DNA from: Nostoc desertorum CM1-VF14
GTDB lineage: Bacteria; Cyanobacteriota; Cyanobacteriia; Cyanobacteriales; Nostocaceae
Length of the DNA: 64,000 bases
Assembly (NCBI GenBank): GCA_019359245.1
Contig: JAHHHR010000001.1
Location: forward strand, 248,001-312,000
Direction: 5' to 3'
This document shows positions 51,432 through 60,651 of this stretch, piece after piece. Below the pieces are notes generated by a model. It did not search any database and was not told the DNA's origin. It saw only the letters and a list, made by a program, of their open reading frames with translations. The stretch's first letter is position 1. Each line of letters starts with the position of its first letter. Both the position numbers and the translations under genes were made by a program.

Positions 51432-52685
51432 CTATTGACTAGTTGCTGCTTCTAGCCAAACTTCTACATCATCCGCTAGCAACTTCTGTGCAGCATCCAG
51501 CATTGATGTTGCTATATCTTTGAGGTCTTCGCGGTTATTTAAGTAAGTTTTCAAGGCTTCCATTGGGTCGATGCTACTACTCGCAGTCAATTCAGGAATC
51601 CGGGGTCGAGCCAACTGACTTACTAATTCTGCTTGAATGGTGTAGGTATGAGCAGGACTTAAAGCAGTATGTAGAGAGGAACTGTCAATTAAATCCATCT
51701 GTTCGGAGCGGAGTTTGTAAATTAACCGCACTACAGCATCTTGAATATCATACTTAGCGATCGCTTTCATTAAAACCGCTTGCGGCTCATCTGCTTTCGA
51801 GACATCCACCTCAATGGTGCGGAAAGTCCGAACAGTTAAAGGGCAAAATTCCCATTCAGCCCTCCCCCGCTCCAGCTCTATCATCACATAGCCTTTGTCT
51901 TCTTTCTCTTCGCTAAAATCTACTCGCTCAATACTGCCTGGATAAATCACCGGCGGGTTGTTGGATTTATTGAGGTTCTGGTGGCGGTGAACGTGTCCCA
52001 ATGCTACATAATCAAAACAAGGTCGCGTCAGCAAAGATAGGGGTAGAGTAAAGCCTTTACCTACTGCCAAAAAGCGTTCTGCCCCCAAGCTAGCATTGTC
52101 AGCCATCAAGTGAGCCAACAGGATAGTAGGCACATCGGGGTCAAGACGGCGAATTTCCCCTTCTAGAACAACTCGTAGACGTTCTGTTAACAGTTGGTTG
52201 ACTTCTGCCAAAGACGAGCCTTCAGTCTCTTGACGAGTCATCAGGGTGGAACGGGTGAGCCAAGGCAGGGTGATTACTTGCACTGTGCCATTACGGGTTT
52301 CGATGCAGTGAGTGGTTAATGTGTCACCGACAACAAATCCTGGCACTCCCAAAGTGCGGTAAATATTTAAACTCGCTCCTCCCTGTCCTTGAGAATGTTG
52401 ATCGTGGTTGCCTACCAACAGCACTGTTGGAATATTGGCATCCATGAGACGGCGAAATTGGCTGGCAAAAGCTTGTTGTACATAAGGCGGTGGTGTGGCA
52501 TCCGGGAAAGCATCGCCACCAAATATCACCATATCAACAGCATCTGTCAGCGCTCGGTCAATACATATAGACAAGGTATTGACAAAATCCTCCAGTCGTG
52601 TATTTAATCCAGTCGTGGGATTAATTCGTCCGTGGGAAAAGCCGCTTCCCATGTGGATGTCGGAGAGATGAAGGATTTTAATCAT
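51432..52685 (-). CDS. sbcD: SbcD/Mre11-type DNA repair exonuclease
   Basis: This 417-residue calcineurin-like phosphoesterase has the five metal motifs in order: LSDIHMGSGF, IFGGDAFPD, LVGNHDQHS, LLAHLMAD and ALGHVHRHQ. The architecture and length match SbcD, the nuclease subunit that works with the SbcC ATPase on DNA hairpins and double-strand ends. No sbcC gene is adjacent. Confidence 0.9.
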   Translation of the reverse strand: MIKILHLSDIHMGSGFSHGRINPTTGLNTRLEDFVNTLSICIDRALTDAVDMVIFGGDAFPDATPPPYVQQAFASQFRRLMDANIPTVLLVGNHDQHSQGQGGASLNIYRTLGVPGFVVGDTLTTHCIETRNGTVQVITLPWLTRSTLMTRQETEGSSLAEVNQLLTERLRVVLEGEIRRLDPDVPTILLAHLMADNASLGAERFLAVGKGFTLPLSLLTRPCFDYVALGHVHRHQNLNKSNNPPVIYPGSIERVDFSEEKEDKGYVMIELERGRAEWEFCPLTVRTFRTIEVDVSKADEPQAVLMKAIAKYDIQDAVVRLIYKLRSEQMDLIDSSSLHTALSPAHTYTIQAELVSQLARPRIPELTASSSIDPMEALKTYLNNREDLKDIATSMLDAAQKLLADDVEVWLEAATSQ

Positions 52686-52753
52686 ATTTGTCTTTTATCC
52701 TTAGTCATTTGCCCTTTGTCTAATACTAATGACAAATGACAAATGACCAATGA

Positions 52754-53479
52754 CTAAATATGAATTCCACATTCTGTTTTATCACTTCCCCGCCAGCGTC
52801 CGGCGCGTTCGTCTTCGCCTTCGCCTACTTTGGTGGTAATGGGTTGGTCGCCTATGCTGGGGTAACCTTTGTCGTGTAAAGGGTTGTAGATAACTCCGTG
52901 TTCAGCCACATAAACCCAACTATCTTGGCGTGTCCAGGTAGCTATGGGATTTACTTTCAACCGACCTTTACCGTCGAATTCAAATATAGGCATATTCGCA
53001 CGGGTTATTGCTTGATCGCGGCGGCGGCCTGTGATCCAAGCGACGCTGTTGAGTTCATCTAGACCCCGTAAGAGTGGTTCAATTTTTGTAATGTGGTGGA
53101 ATTGGGCAATATCCTTGTCCCAAAGTTTGTCGCCATACTTGGTTTCAAAGGCTTCGCGGGTGTCTACGTCTGGGGTTTTGAAAGTTTGCAAATCCAGGTT
53201 GTAGACTTGTTTGGCTTTAGCTACTAATTCTAAGCTTTCAGGAAAGTGGTGCAAGGTGTCGAGAAAGATCACAGGAACGGGATGCTTCAGTTCACTGTAA
53301 AGAATATGGGTAATTATCATGTCATCCACGTTAAAGGCGCTTGTTTGCACCAGTCCCGTTGGGATATTCTCTATAGACCATGCCAGTATTTCTTTGGGAG
53401 TGGCAGTTTCAAATTGCTCATTTAATTTTTCTAAGTCAAAAGCGATCGCCTGGTTTTGAGATGCCGTGGAAGCTGTCAT
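52754..53479 (-). CDS. cysH: Phosphoadenylyl-sulfate (PAPS) reductase
   Basis: This 241-residue assimilatory reductase converts PAPS to sulfite. It has TSAFNVDDMIITHILYSEL, the GRRRDQ motif (WITGRRRDQAITRA), LKVNPIATWTRQ and the C-terminal redox-active Cys in TECGIHI. The two Cys pairs that bind an iron-sulfur cluster in APS-type enzymes are absent, so PAPS with thioredoxin is the likely substrate and donor pair. A thioredoxin gene is about 4.5 kb away. Confidence 0.94.
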   Translation of the reverse strand: MTASTASQNQAIAFDLEKLNEQFETATPKEILAWSIENIPTGLVQTSAFNVDDMIITHILYSELKHPVPVIFLDTLHHFPESLELVAKAKQVYNLDLQTFKTPDVDTREAFETKYGDKLWDKDIAQFHHITKIEPLLRGLDELNSVAWITGRRRDQAITRANMPIFEFDGKGRLKVNPIATWTRQDSWVYVAEHGVIYNPLHDKGYPSIGDQPITTKVGEGEDERAGRWRGSDKTECGIHI

Positions 53480-53760
53480 GATAATTTTCTGTTCAAATTT
53501 TACCTTGATTAAAATTTATTTTACCTCACTAAGGCGCGTATTCCGCTCGGAGTTTAGGTAATTATTCTGTTCGGAAATTACTACTGGGGAATGAAGAAAC
53601 CGCAAGAATAACTTATAACCCGTAAGAATGAATACATAAGTACCAATTACAGGAAGTACTAAGAAACGTTACGCTAATTTAAGTTTTACAATCCTTTTAT
53701 AGATATTTATACTGATTTTGATATGGTTAAGAAACAATTAATAAAAAGGATTTTACTTAA

Positions 53761-53865
53761 ATGAACACTTCAAAATCCCCCAATCGCTTAGGTGAATCTA
53801 TAATTATGGGCGCTTTAATGATGTTGACCAGCGTTAGCATTATTACAATAATGAACTTTTTTTAA
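53761..53865 (+). CDS. Small single-pass membrane peptide (34 aa)
   Basis: The frame MNTSKSPNRLGESIIMGALM to TIMNFF consists of a polar start and one hydrophobic helix of about 20 residues. Support comes from the AAAAGGA ribosome-binding site 10 bp upstream and a strong rho-independent terminator 38 bp downstream, so this is a compact transcription unit. I do not recognise it; many 30-40 residue cyanobacterial peptides of this shape are subunits of photosynthetic or respiratory complexes. Confidence 0.65.
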   Translation: MNTSKSPNRLGESIIMGALMMLTSVSIITIMNFF

Positions 53866-53903
53866 GATCAAGTATTTTTAAGTTTAGCAATAAAACTTTA
53901 CAT

Positions 53904-53937
53904 AATCCTGCTCACACTGAGTAGGATTTTTGCTTTT
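53904..53937 (+). terminator. Terminator of the small membrane peptide gene
   Basis: The stem AATCCTGCTCA/TGAGTAGGATT (53904-53914 and 53918-53928) with one G-T pair runs into TTTTGCTTTTTT. Confidence 0.88.
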
Positions 53938-54104
53938 TTGCTCCACATAATATATCAGTGTATATTAAGCCTCTTCTGTGATTTCCCGTAGAGAATAACC
54001 TTAAAGCTGTGTTTTTACCTTAAACGTTAACTGTCTGTTATCAGTCATCAGTCATCAACCTTCAAAAGTTTGCATACAGCCGATAGCAATGACCAAAAAG
54101 CCAA

Positions 54105-54240
54105 TCCCGAATGAATCGGTGGTTTGGCTTTGTTTTTGGGTAAAAAGACTAGGGACATGGCCACTGCAATGATCCCGAAGGAAATCTTAATAAATAAAAT
54201 CCACCGCCAGCCTAAACCATCTACCAAAAATCGACTTAAT
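54105..54240 (-). pseudogene. MFS (DHA2/EmrB-type) transporter fragment
   Basis: The minus strand reads LVDGLGWRWILFIKISFGII then AVAMSLVFLPKNKA, the classic loop and helix of a 14-helix drug:H+ antiporter (normally LGWRWIFFINVPIG). Nothing else of the transporter remains. The right end meets a TetR fragment of opposite orientation at about 54240. Confidence 0.65.
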
Positions 54241-54358
54241 GATCGACCTGATGAGCGGGTCACTATATTATGCACTGATCTTTAAACCTACAACCGAGCC
54301 AGTAGAAGCGTATATGCACCGCACGATCAATCTTCTCCTCAAAGGTATTGAGAATTAA
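54239..54358 (+). pseudogene. TetR-family regulator C-terminal fragment
   Basis: The 39-residue frame LMSGSLYYALIFKPTTEPVE to INLLLKGIEN ends like the ligand domain of TetR regulators (GPLYYRLLF ... LIDLFLKG). The DNA-binding half is absent. The arrangement with the MFS fragment suggests a deleted divergent regulator/efflux pair. Confidence 0.5.
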
Positions 54359-54567
54359 TAATTGAGAGTTGGGAATTGGGCAAGAGGATGAGGGGACAAG
54401 GAGAAAGACTTGTTGCAAGTTCTCACTCAAGCCACCCTATCCCCCTTCCTACCCTGTCTCTTCTGGTCGTTTGCCTTTTCCCCATTCGCAACTTGTTGCC
54501 AAAATAACTTTTCACGAACGGTTGTAAATGAGATGATGGATTAATTAGAGAAAAAGGTGAACAATTG

Positions 54568-54921
54568 TTATTTTTCTCCTTCCGCTTCTGGTTGCAAAAT
54601 GGCATTACAGTATTGAATGAGGGTTGTCAAGCGATCGCTAATCGTCTGAAGTCTCGTTTGTGCAGTAGATGCTTGCCGCGCTCCTTGCAAAAACATCACA
54701 TCTATTGCCAACAAGCGCAATTGCTTGCTCATTTCCGTTTGATAAGACTGGACTCGCCAGTTTTCATCAGCCAAGGGCACAATCTGCTGCCCGAAAAATT
54801 GCTGCAACGAGGCTACACGCTGTCGCAGTTCGGACGCAACGATTTGGGTAGTTGTGGCATCGGAGCGTAATTGCTCTAGCAAGGTTACGAGTGCCTGATA
54901 TTTCTCACGGTTTAAAGACAT
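54568..54921 (-). CDS. patD: PatD-like protein (heterocyst frequency)
   Basis: This 117-residue all-helical soluble protein (KYQALVTLLEQLRSDATTTQ, RVASLQQFFGQQI, SKQLRLLAIDVMFLQGARQA, RLTTLIQYCNAIL) resembles the small PatD protein, which tunes heterocyst frequency in Anabaena. I base this on memory of length and motifs rather than a search. It is divergent from the rsh gene, with about 300 bp between them. Confidence 0.55.
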   Translation of the reverse strand: MSLNREKYQALVTLLEQLRSDATTTQIVASELRQRVASLQQFFGQQIVPLADENWRVQSYQTEMSKQLRLLAIDVMFLQGARQASTAQTRLQTISDRLTTLIQYCNAILQPEAEGEK

Positions 54922-55219
54922 CCAGTGCTAGTTAAGATAGTATTAATGTCAAGTAATTTTTCTTCTACAATAAACTTTCTTAAAGACTTATCAGCACTAA
55001 AAGCCTCAAATAATGATTTGAGGCTTTGTTTGCCATCATATGGATTATTCTTTCTTTATGATCCTTGAAACTCAAACTGGATAACTACCGTCGGCAGTTG
55101 GACAATCATCCTTACACTGTTTATTCTACCCGACTCTGGGCGACAGCATCTTCTTAGGTTGATGTTGTCAGTTCTATTTATCATTCACTTATCTACCGAT
55201 CTTATCCAAACCCGATTTT
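54922..55219. promoter_or_regulatory. Divergent intergenic region with a terminator-like hairpin
   Basis: AAAGCCTCAAAT (55000-55011) and ATTTGAGGCTTT (55016-55027) form a perfect 12-bp stem with loop AATG, followed by GTTTG. It lies between divergent genes, where no protein-coding transcript should end. It may end a small RNA or attenuate the rsh leader. Confidence 0.6.
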
Positions 55220-57490
55220 ATGAGCAGTCTAGCTATAAATTCATCAGTTGATCTAACCATTCCAGAATGGTTAAAGAAATGTTTGAAGGAGTCATCTATA
55301 AGTAACAGCGTGGTAGAAGATGACCGAAGGCATAGTGATACGGTGTTAATTGGTCGCGCATTTGAATTTGCTTACCAACTGCATCAAGGCCAATACCGCA
55401 AATCAGGGGAACCATACATTGCTCATCCCATTGCTGTGGCTGAATTGTTGCGTGACTTGGGTGGTAGTGCTGCTATGATAGCAGCTGGATTTCTTCATGA
55501 TGTCGTTGAAGATACAGAAGTTACAAGTCAAGAAATAGAAGAACGCTTTGGCCCAGAAGTGCGGCAATTGGTTGAAGGTGTCACCAAGCTTTCTAAAATC
55601 AATTTCACTAGCAAAACCGAAAGCCAAGCCGAAAACTTCCGCCGGATGTTTTTGGCAATGGCGCAAGATATTCGGGTAATTGTGGTGAAATTGGCAGATC
55701 GTTTGCATAATATGCGAACTTTACAATATATGTCAGAGGCCAGCCGCCGCCGCAGTGCCCAGGAAACGCGAGATATATTCGCGCCTCTAGCCAATCGCTT
55801 GGGGATTTGGCGAATTAAATGGGAACTGGAAGATTTGGCTTTTAAGTATTTGGAACCGGAAGCCTACCGCCAAATGCAAGAGCATGTTTCCGAAAAACGG
55901 ACGGCGCGAGAAGAGAAATTGGCTAAAGCTACCCATATGTTGCAAGAACGTTTGCAGCAAGCCGGAATCCGCTTTCAGGAAATTAGCGGTCGTCCCAAGC
56001 ACCTTTACAGCATTTACCAAAAAATGCACCGCCAGCAAAAGGAATTTCATGAAATTTACGATTTGGCGGCGCTGCGGATTATTGTTCAAACCAATGAAGA
56101 ATGCTATCGGGCGTTGGCGGTGGTTCATGATGCTTTTCGCCCAATTCCTGGGAGATTTAAGGACTACATTGGATTGCCAAAGCCGAACCGTTACCAGTCG
56201 TTGCATACTGGGGTGATTGGACTAACTGGCCGTCCTTTAGAGGTGCAAATTCGGACAATCGAAATGCATCATATCGCCGAGTATGGGATTGCCGCTCATT
56301 GGAAGTACAAAGAAACAGGAGGTTCTAGTATTAGCCATTTGACAGCCACAGATGACAAGTTTACTTGGCTGCGGCAACTGCTGGAATGGCAAACTGATCT
56401 TAAGGATGCACAAGAATATCTTGATAGCGTCAAAGATAATCTATTTGAAGATGATGTCTATGTCTTCACCCCTAAGGGGGATGTTGTGCCTTTAAGCCCC
56501 GGTTCGACCACTGTAGATTTTGCTTATCGCATTCATACGGAAGTGGGAAACCATTGTTCAGGGGCGCGGGTGAATGGGCGAATGGTATCTCTATCAACGC
56601 GGCTACATAATGGCGATATTGTAGAGGTTCTCACCCAAAAGAACTGCCATCCGAGTTTAGATTGGTTGAACTTTGTCAGAAGTTCGGCAGCGAAATATCG
56701 CATAAAACAATGGTACAAGCGATCGCGCCGAGAAGAAAATGTCGCCCGTGGACGGGAATTGTTAGAAAAGGAACTCGGTAAGACTGGTTTTGATAGTCTG
56801 CTGAAGTCTGATGCAATGGAGACTGTCGCCCAAAAGTGTAACTACCACAGCGTAGACGATTTACTTGCTGGTTTGGGTTACGGAGAAGTTACGTTGAACT
56901 TGGTGCTAAATCGTTGGCGAGAAGTGGCGAAGGCACATCAACCAGTTTCCACTGTGCCTTTATTTATTCCCAAAGAACCAACTACATCAAAAGCTTTGCG
57001 GGATGCACCGCCAACTACCTCCCGCTCCACAGATTCGCCAATTATTGGGGTAGAGGGGTTGGTATATCATTTAGCTGGATGTTGTACCCCGATTCCTGGC
57101 GAACCAATTATTGGTGTGGTGACGCGAGGTAGGGGGATTTCAATTCATCGCCAAGGCTGCAATAATCTGGAGACTGTAGAGTATGAGCGCTTAGTACCAG
57201 TTAAATGGAACTCAGCCGCCGAAAATAGTGGTCGTCCGCACACGTATCCTGTGGATGTTCAAATTGAAGCTCTTGACCGCGTAGGGGTGCTAAAAGATAT
57301 TTTGTCAAGGTTGAGTGACCAAGGAATCAATGTTCGTCATGCTCAGGTGAAAACCTCTGTTGGTCAACCTGCATTGATCGATTTAGGAATAGATATACGC
57401 GATCGCTCTCAACTAGAGCAAGTGTTTGTCCAAATTAAGAAAATGAGCGATATTTTAAATATCCGCCGCGTTGGTCAAATTGACGAGTAG
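55220..57490 (+). CDS. spoT: RSH bifunctional (p)ppGpp synthetase/hydrolase
   Basis: This 756-residue protein makes and degrades the stringent-response alarmone. Domains in order are the HD hydrolase (HPIAVAELLRDL, AAGFLHDVVEDTEVT, VKLADRLHNMRTL), the synthetase (GRPKHLYSIYQKMHRQQKEF, YDLAALRIIV, YQSLHTGVIG), TGS (DVYVFTPKGDVVPLSPGSTT), a conserved-Cys region (LAGCCTPIPGEPIIG) and a C-terminal ACT domain. Both catalytic motifs look intact. It is the usual single long RSH of cyanobacteria. Confidence 0.95.
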   Translation: MSSLAINSSVDLTIPEWLKKCLKESSISNSVVEDDRRHSDTVLIGRAFEFAYQLHQGQYRKSGEPYIAHPIAVAELLRDLGGSAAMIAAGFLHDVVEDTEVTSQEIEERFGPEVRQLVEGVTKLSKINFTSKTESQAENFRRMFLAMAQDIRVIVVKLADRLHNMRTLQYMSEASRRRSAQETRDIFAPLANRLGIWRIKWELEDLAFKYLEPEAYRQMQEHVSEKRTAREEKLAKATHMLQERLQQAGIRFQEISGRPKHLYSIYQKMHRQQKEFHEIYDLAALRIIVQTNEECYRALAVVHDAFRPIPGRFKDYIGLPKPNRYQSLHTGVIGLTGRPLEVQIRTIEMHHIAEYGIAAHWKYKETGGSSISHLTATDDKFTWLRQLLEWQTDLKDAQEYLDSVKDNLFEDDVYVFTPKGDVVPLSPGSTTVDFAYRIHTEVGNHCSGARVNGRMVSLSTRLHNGDIVEVLTQKNCHPSLDWLNFVRSSAAKYRIKQWYKRSRREENVARGRELLEKELGKTGFDSLLKSDAMETVAQKCNYHSVDDLLAGLGYGEVTLNLVLNRWREVAKAHQPVSTVPLFIPKEPTTSKALRDAPPTTSRSTDSPIIGVEGLVYHLAGCCTPIPGEPIIGVVTRGRGISIHRQGCNNLETVEYERLVPVKWNSAAENSGRPHTYPVDVQIEALDRVGVLKDILSRLSDQGINVRHAQVKTSVGQPALIDLGIDIRDRSQLEQVFVQIKKMSDILNIRRVGQIDE

Positions 57491-57501
57491 GTAATTGCTA
57501 G

Positions 57502-57527
57502 GGTGCGTTCATGGAGTGTAACGCACC
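57502..57527 (+). terminator. Dispersed-repeat hairpin behind the rsh gene
   Basis: GGTGCGTT/AACGCACC (57502-57509 and 57520-57527) is a common cyanobacterial dispersed palindrome 11 bp after the stop. A related piece GTGTAACGCACC is at 27540-27551. It has no T-run, so a role in termination is uncertain. Confidence 0.5.
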
Positions 57528-57649
57528 AGTTTAAGTTCATTGGAATTCACAAAGAGCTAGTACTGTAAGGCGGAAGTCAAAAGTCGAAAGTGTTATGGAA
57601 TAAGCTCTTTAGAGATTTTAAATGGTTGCTCTCTTTACGCCGTGGTGTA

Positions 57650-59119
57650 CTAGGCCGAGAGTCCTACTGGAGCTGGAAAATAAAGAATGTCTAGAGAAAC
57701 ACTAGCTTCTATCGTCTGAGAACCACCAATAATAGGAGTTGTAGCCCCTATTGCCAAAGCCCTATCTGCTGCTGCATTAAACAGCAAAGGAGATGGGACA
57801 GGATTGTTAGCTGAGTTAATCTCAATGTTAATAATCTCTCCAGGGGTTAACTGCAAGGTATTAAAAACAGCCTGAGCCTGAGCTTGGGCATCTTTAACAG
57901 CTTCGCTAAGAACTTGCAGGCGTGCCTGCTGCAATGCTTCGTCTGAGGCAGTAAAGCTTATATTCTGTATTACATTCGCGCCTGCTTGAATAGCTGTGTC
58001 AATTGCCGCCCCAGCTTGAACCGTTGGTAACTCAAACTGAAGTGTGTTGATTCCTTCAAAGCCAGTTAGGGTTTGAGTACCATTTTCAAAGCTAAAGACG
58101 GGATTTAGTTGAATAGATGTAGTTTGAAGTTCTTGTACCCCAAGGTTTTGCAGCACATCAACTACTGCTGTTGAACGTTGAGCAACTTGTTCTTGAACTT
58201 CGGTTGCGGTTTCTCCCTGTACTTGAATCCCCAGTTGCACCTCAGTTAAAGTAGTAGGAACAGTGACCTCTCCTTGACCAGTAACTTCCAATATCTGAGC
58301 AGTGTTTGGATTAGTGCTACTAGTCACAGGAGCGAGGAACACAAGAGCCTGCTCACTCGCACCTGTGAGATTATTAGTAGCCGAAGCGAGAGTGCCTACT
58401 GAATTTGGAGAATAACTGATATCTAGAGAAACACTAGCTTCTATCGTCTCAGGACTACCAATAATCGGAGTTGTACCACCTGCTGCCAAAGCCCTATCTT
58501 CTGCTAAATTAAACAGCAAAGGCGATGGGCTAGGATTGTTAGCTGAGTTAATATCAATGTTAATAATCTCTCCGGGGGTTAACTGCAAGGTATTAAAAAC
58601 AGCCTGAGCCTGAGCTTGGGCATCTTTAACAGCTTCGCTAAGAACTTGCAGGCGTGCCTGCTGCAATGCTTCGTCTGAGGCAGTAAAGCTTATATTCTGT
58701 ATTACATTCGCGCCTGCTTGGATAGCTGTGTCAATTGCTGCCCCAGCCTGAAGTGTTGGTAACTCAAACTGAAGTGTATTGATTCCTCGAAAGCCAGTTA
58801 AGGTTTGAGTATCATTTTCAAAGCTAAAGACGGGATTTAGTTGAATAGATGTAGTTTGAAGTTCTTGTGCCCCAAGGTTTTGCAGCACATCAACTACCTC
58901 TGTTGAACGTTGAGCAACTTGTTCTTGAACTTCGGTTGCGGTTTCTCCCTGTACTTGAATCCCCAGTTGCACCTCAGTTAAAGTAGTAGGAACATTGACC
59001 TCTCCTTGACCGGTAACTTCCAATATTTGAGCAGTGTTTGGATTAGTGCTACTAGTCACAGGAGCGATGAACACAAGAGCCTGCTCACTGGCACCTGTGA
59101 GATTATTTGTGTCAGCCAT
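57650..59119 (-). CDS. Tandem-duplicated SIMPL (DUF541) domain protein
   Basis: This 489-residue protein consists of two nearly identical SIMPL units of 244 residues (LEVTGQGEV, LGIQVQGETATEVQEQVAQR, INTLQFELP, SFTASDEALQQARLQVLSEA). SIMPL proteins usually carry one unit and a signal peptide; here neither end shows one. The family is of uncertain function (BP26-like, often periplasmic). The DNA copies repeat with a period of 732 bp and differ at few sites, suggesting a recent duplication or gene conversion. Confidence 0.85.
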   Translation of the reverse strand: MADTNNLTGASEQALVFIAPVTSSTNPNTAQILEVTGQGEVNVPTTLTEVQLGIQVQGETATEVQEQVAQRSTEVVDVLQNLGAQELQTTSIQLNPVFSFENDTQTLTGFRGINTLQFELPTLQAGAAIDTAIQAGANVIQNISFTASDEALQQARLQVLSEAVKDAQAQAQAVFNTLQLTPGEIINIDINSANNPSPSPLLFNLAEDRALAAGGTTPIIGSPETIEASVSLDISYSPNSVGTLASATNNLTGASEQALVFLAPVTSSTNPNTAQILEVTGQGEVTVPTTLTEVQLGIQVQGETATEVQEQVAQRSTAVVDVLQNLGVQELQTTSIQLNPVFSFENGTQTLTGFEGINTLQFELPTVQAGAAIDTAIQAGANVIQNISFTASDEALQQARLQVLSEAVKDAQAQAQAVFNTLQLTPGEIINIEINSANNPVPSPLLFNAAADRALAIGATTPIIGGSQTIEASVSLDILYFPAPVGLSA

Positions 59120-59439
59120 CTTATTCTCCTTACTTAGATGATGTTTGATATCTGTTAATGTTTTAATCTTAGGAGTACTTTGTTAAGGCCATGTGCGAGT
59201 TAATATTCTGTAACACGTTTGTCTTTTCGAACTGAAGAGGGTCACAATTGTTGCGATTAAGCCAGAAAAAGACAGTATGAGCTAGAAACTTTACGATCGA
59301 GAACGACTAGTACGGCAAGGTCGAAGTCAAAAAAAATCGGCGGAAATCCCATCTCCTCAGTGGGTGTTTGGAATAGCCGTTCACCGATTTAATCATTGGA
59401 CTAATGACTAATGACTCGAAAGCGTTTCAATAGTCATAC
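59120..59439. other. Intergenic region, nothing recognised
   Basis: The SIMPL gene promoter must lie near 59120-59220. I see no gene or clear terminator; TCGGCGGAAATCCC near 59338 and GAATAGCCGTTCACCGATT near 59371 could pair weakly. Confidence 0.35.
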
Positions 59440-60651
59440 CTAAGCGTAGGTGTAGCCTGTCGTAGGCATCGGTTCTAATGGCAAAATTACTGTAAATGTA
59501 GACCCTTTTCCTAGCTGTGAATCTACTTTAATTTCACCATGCATTAACTGAACCAATCGAGAAACTATTGCTAAACCTAATCCTGTACCATCAGAAATTT
59601 GCACTTGGCGAGCAGTTACTTCACGAAAATAGGGATTGAAGATTTGTGCTTGAGCATCTGGAGAAATACCAATACCACTATCAGTAACTGAGATAGCCCA
59701 CTGCTGTTGAGATATCGTCCAGCACTCCAAATGAATTGAACCAGATTCTGTGTAGCGAATTGCATTACTCAGCAAATTTGTGAGAATTTGCTGAAGCCGG
59801 AGAGGATCTGTGATAACTTGACTTGGGGTGCGATCGCATTCAACAACTAAGGATAATTCTTTATTACGCGCTAATGGCTCAATCATCTCTAAAACAAAGT
59901 TGATTAAACTACGCACATCAGTTAAAGTAGGCTGCAATTTCATCTGTCCGGCATCATAGCGCGAAATTTCTAGAGTATCGTTAATTAATCGGACAAGAAG
60001 TCTACCATTCTTGAGAACTCGCTCGATACTTTCAAGATTTGCATAGGTGTCTTTGAATTCTGGTTGTTGACGCTGCTGGCGCAGAAATAAGTCTGCGTAA
60101 CCGATGATTGAAGTGAGGGGCGTTTTCAGTTCATGAGCCAAATGAGAGAGGCTATCTTGATTCGCGCGAACCAAACGAGTTAGCTCTTGGTTAGTCAATT
60201 GCAACTGACTTTGGAGCTGTTTAAGCTCCTGTAATCTTCCTTGAGTATAACTGTTAAAACAACGGGCGATCGCTTCATCAATTACTGTATCAATCAGGCG
60301 AACAGCCCTTAGTACTTCTTGTGCAGATCCTTGTAATAAATCTTCTTCTAAAAAAGCAAAAATCACAAACCGGAGTAAACGATACTCTCGTGCAATTTCC
60401 GCTGGTTCGAATCCCTGTTCGGCGCGGAGTGTGCCGTGTTCTAAACTTGCATCTACTACTGTCTGCAAATCGCTCGTTTCAGATTCAGAAAGTACTGTTG
60501 CTAATGCTTTCAAAACGCGGGGTAAGCTATCCCGTACAGCTTTGAAAGTAAGTTCATTAGTAGCTTCAATTTGTTCATCTTGGTAAACTGCTTCTACCCA
60601 TTGATCGAGAATGGCATCACTTTTTGCAATTAAAGTTTGACTAAAATCCAT
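59440..60651 (-). CDS. Sensor histidine kinase with N-terminal RsbRD-like helical domain
   Basis: This kinase of 403 residues is counted from the ATG at 60651 (MDFSQTLIAKSDAILDQWVE); a TTG five codons earlier also exists. Residues 1-150 are a helical sensor-like domain related to those of RsbRD/stress regulators. The H-box SHLAHELKTPLTSIIGYADL carries the phospho-His, followed by the N, G1 (ISVTDSGIGIS) and G2 (GTGLGLAIVSRL) ATPase boxes. There is no membrane segment, so it is cytoplasmic. No response regulator gene is adjacent. Confidence 0.9.
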   Translation of the reverse strand: MDFSQTLIAKSDAILDQWVEAVYQDEQIEATNELTFKAVRDSLPRVLKALATVLSESETSDLQTVVDASLEHGTLRAEQGFEPAEIAREYRLLRFVIFAFLEEDLLQGSAQEVLRAVRLIDTVIDEAIARCFNSYTQGRLQELKQLQSQLQLTNQELTRLVRANQDSLSHLAHELKTPLTSIIGYADLFLRQQRQQPEFKDTYANLESIERVLKNGRLLVRLINDTLEISRYDAGQMKLQPTLTDVRSLINFVLEMIEPLARNKELSLVVECDRTPSQVITDPLRLQQILTNLLSNAIRYTESGSIHLECWTISQQQWAISVTDSGIGISPDAQAQIFNPYFREVTARQVQISDGTGLGLAIVSRLVQLMHGEIKVDSQLGKGSTFTVILPLEPMPTTGYTYA

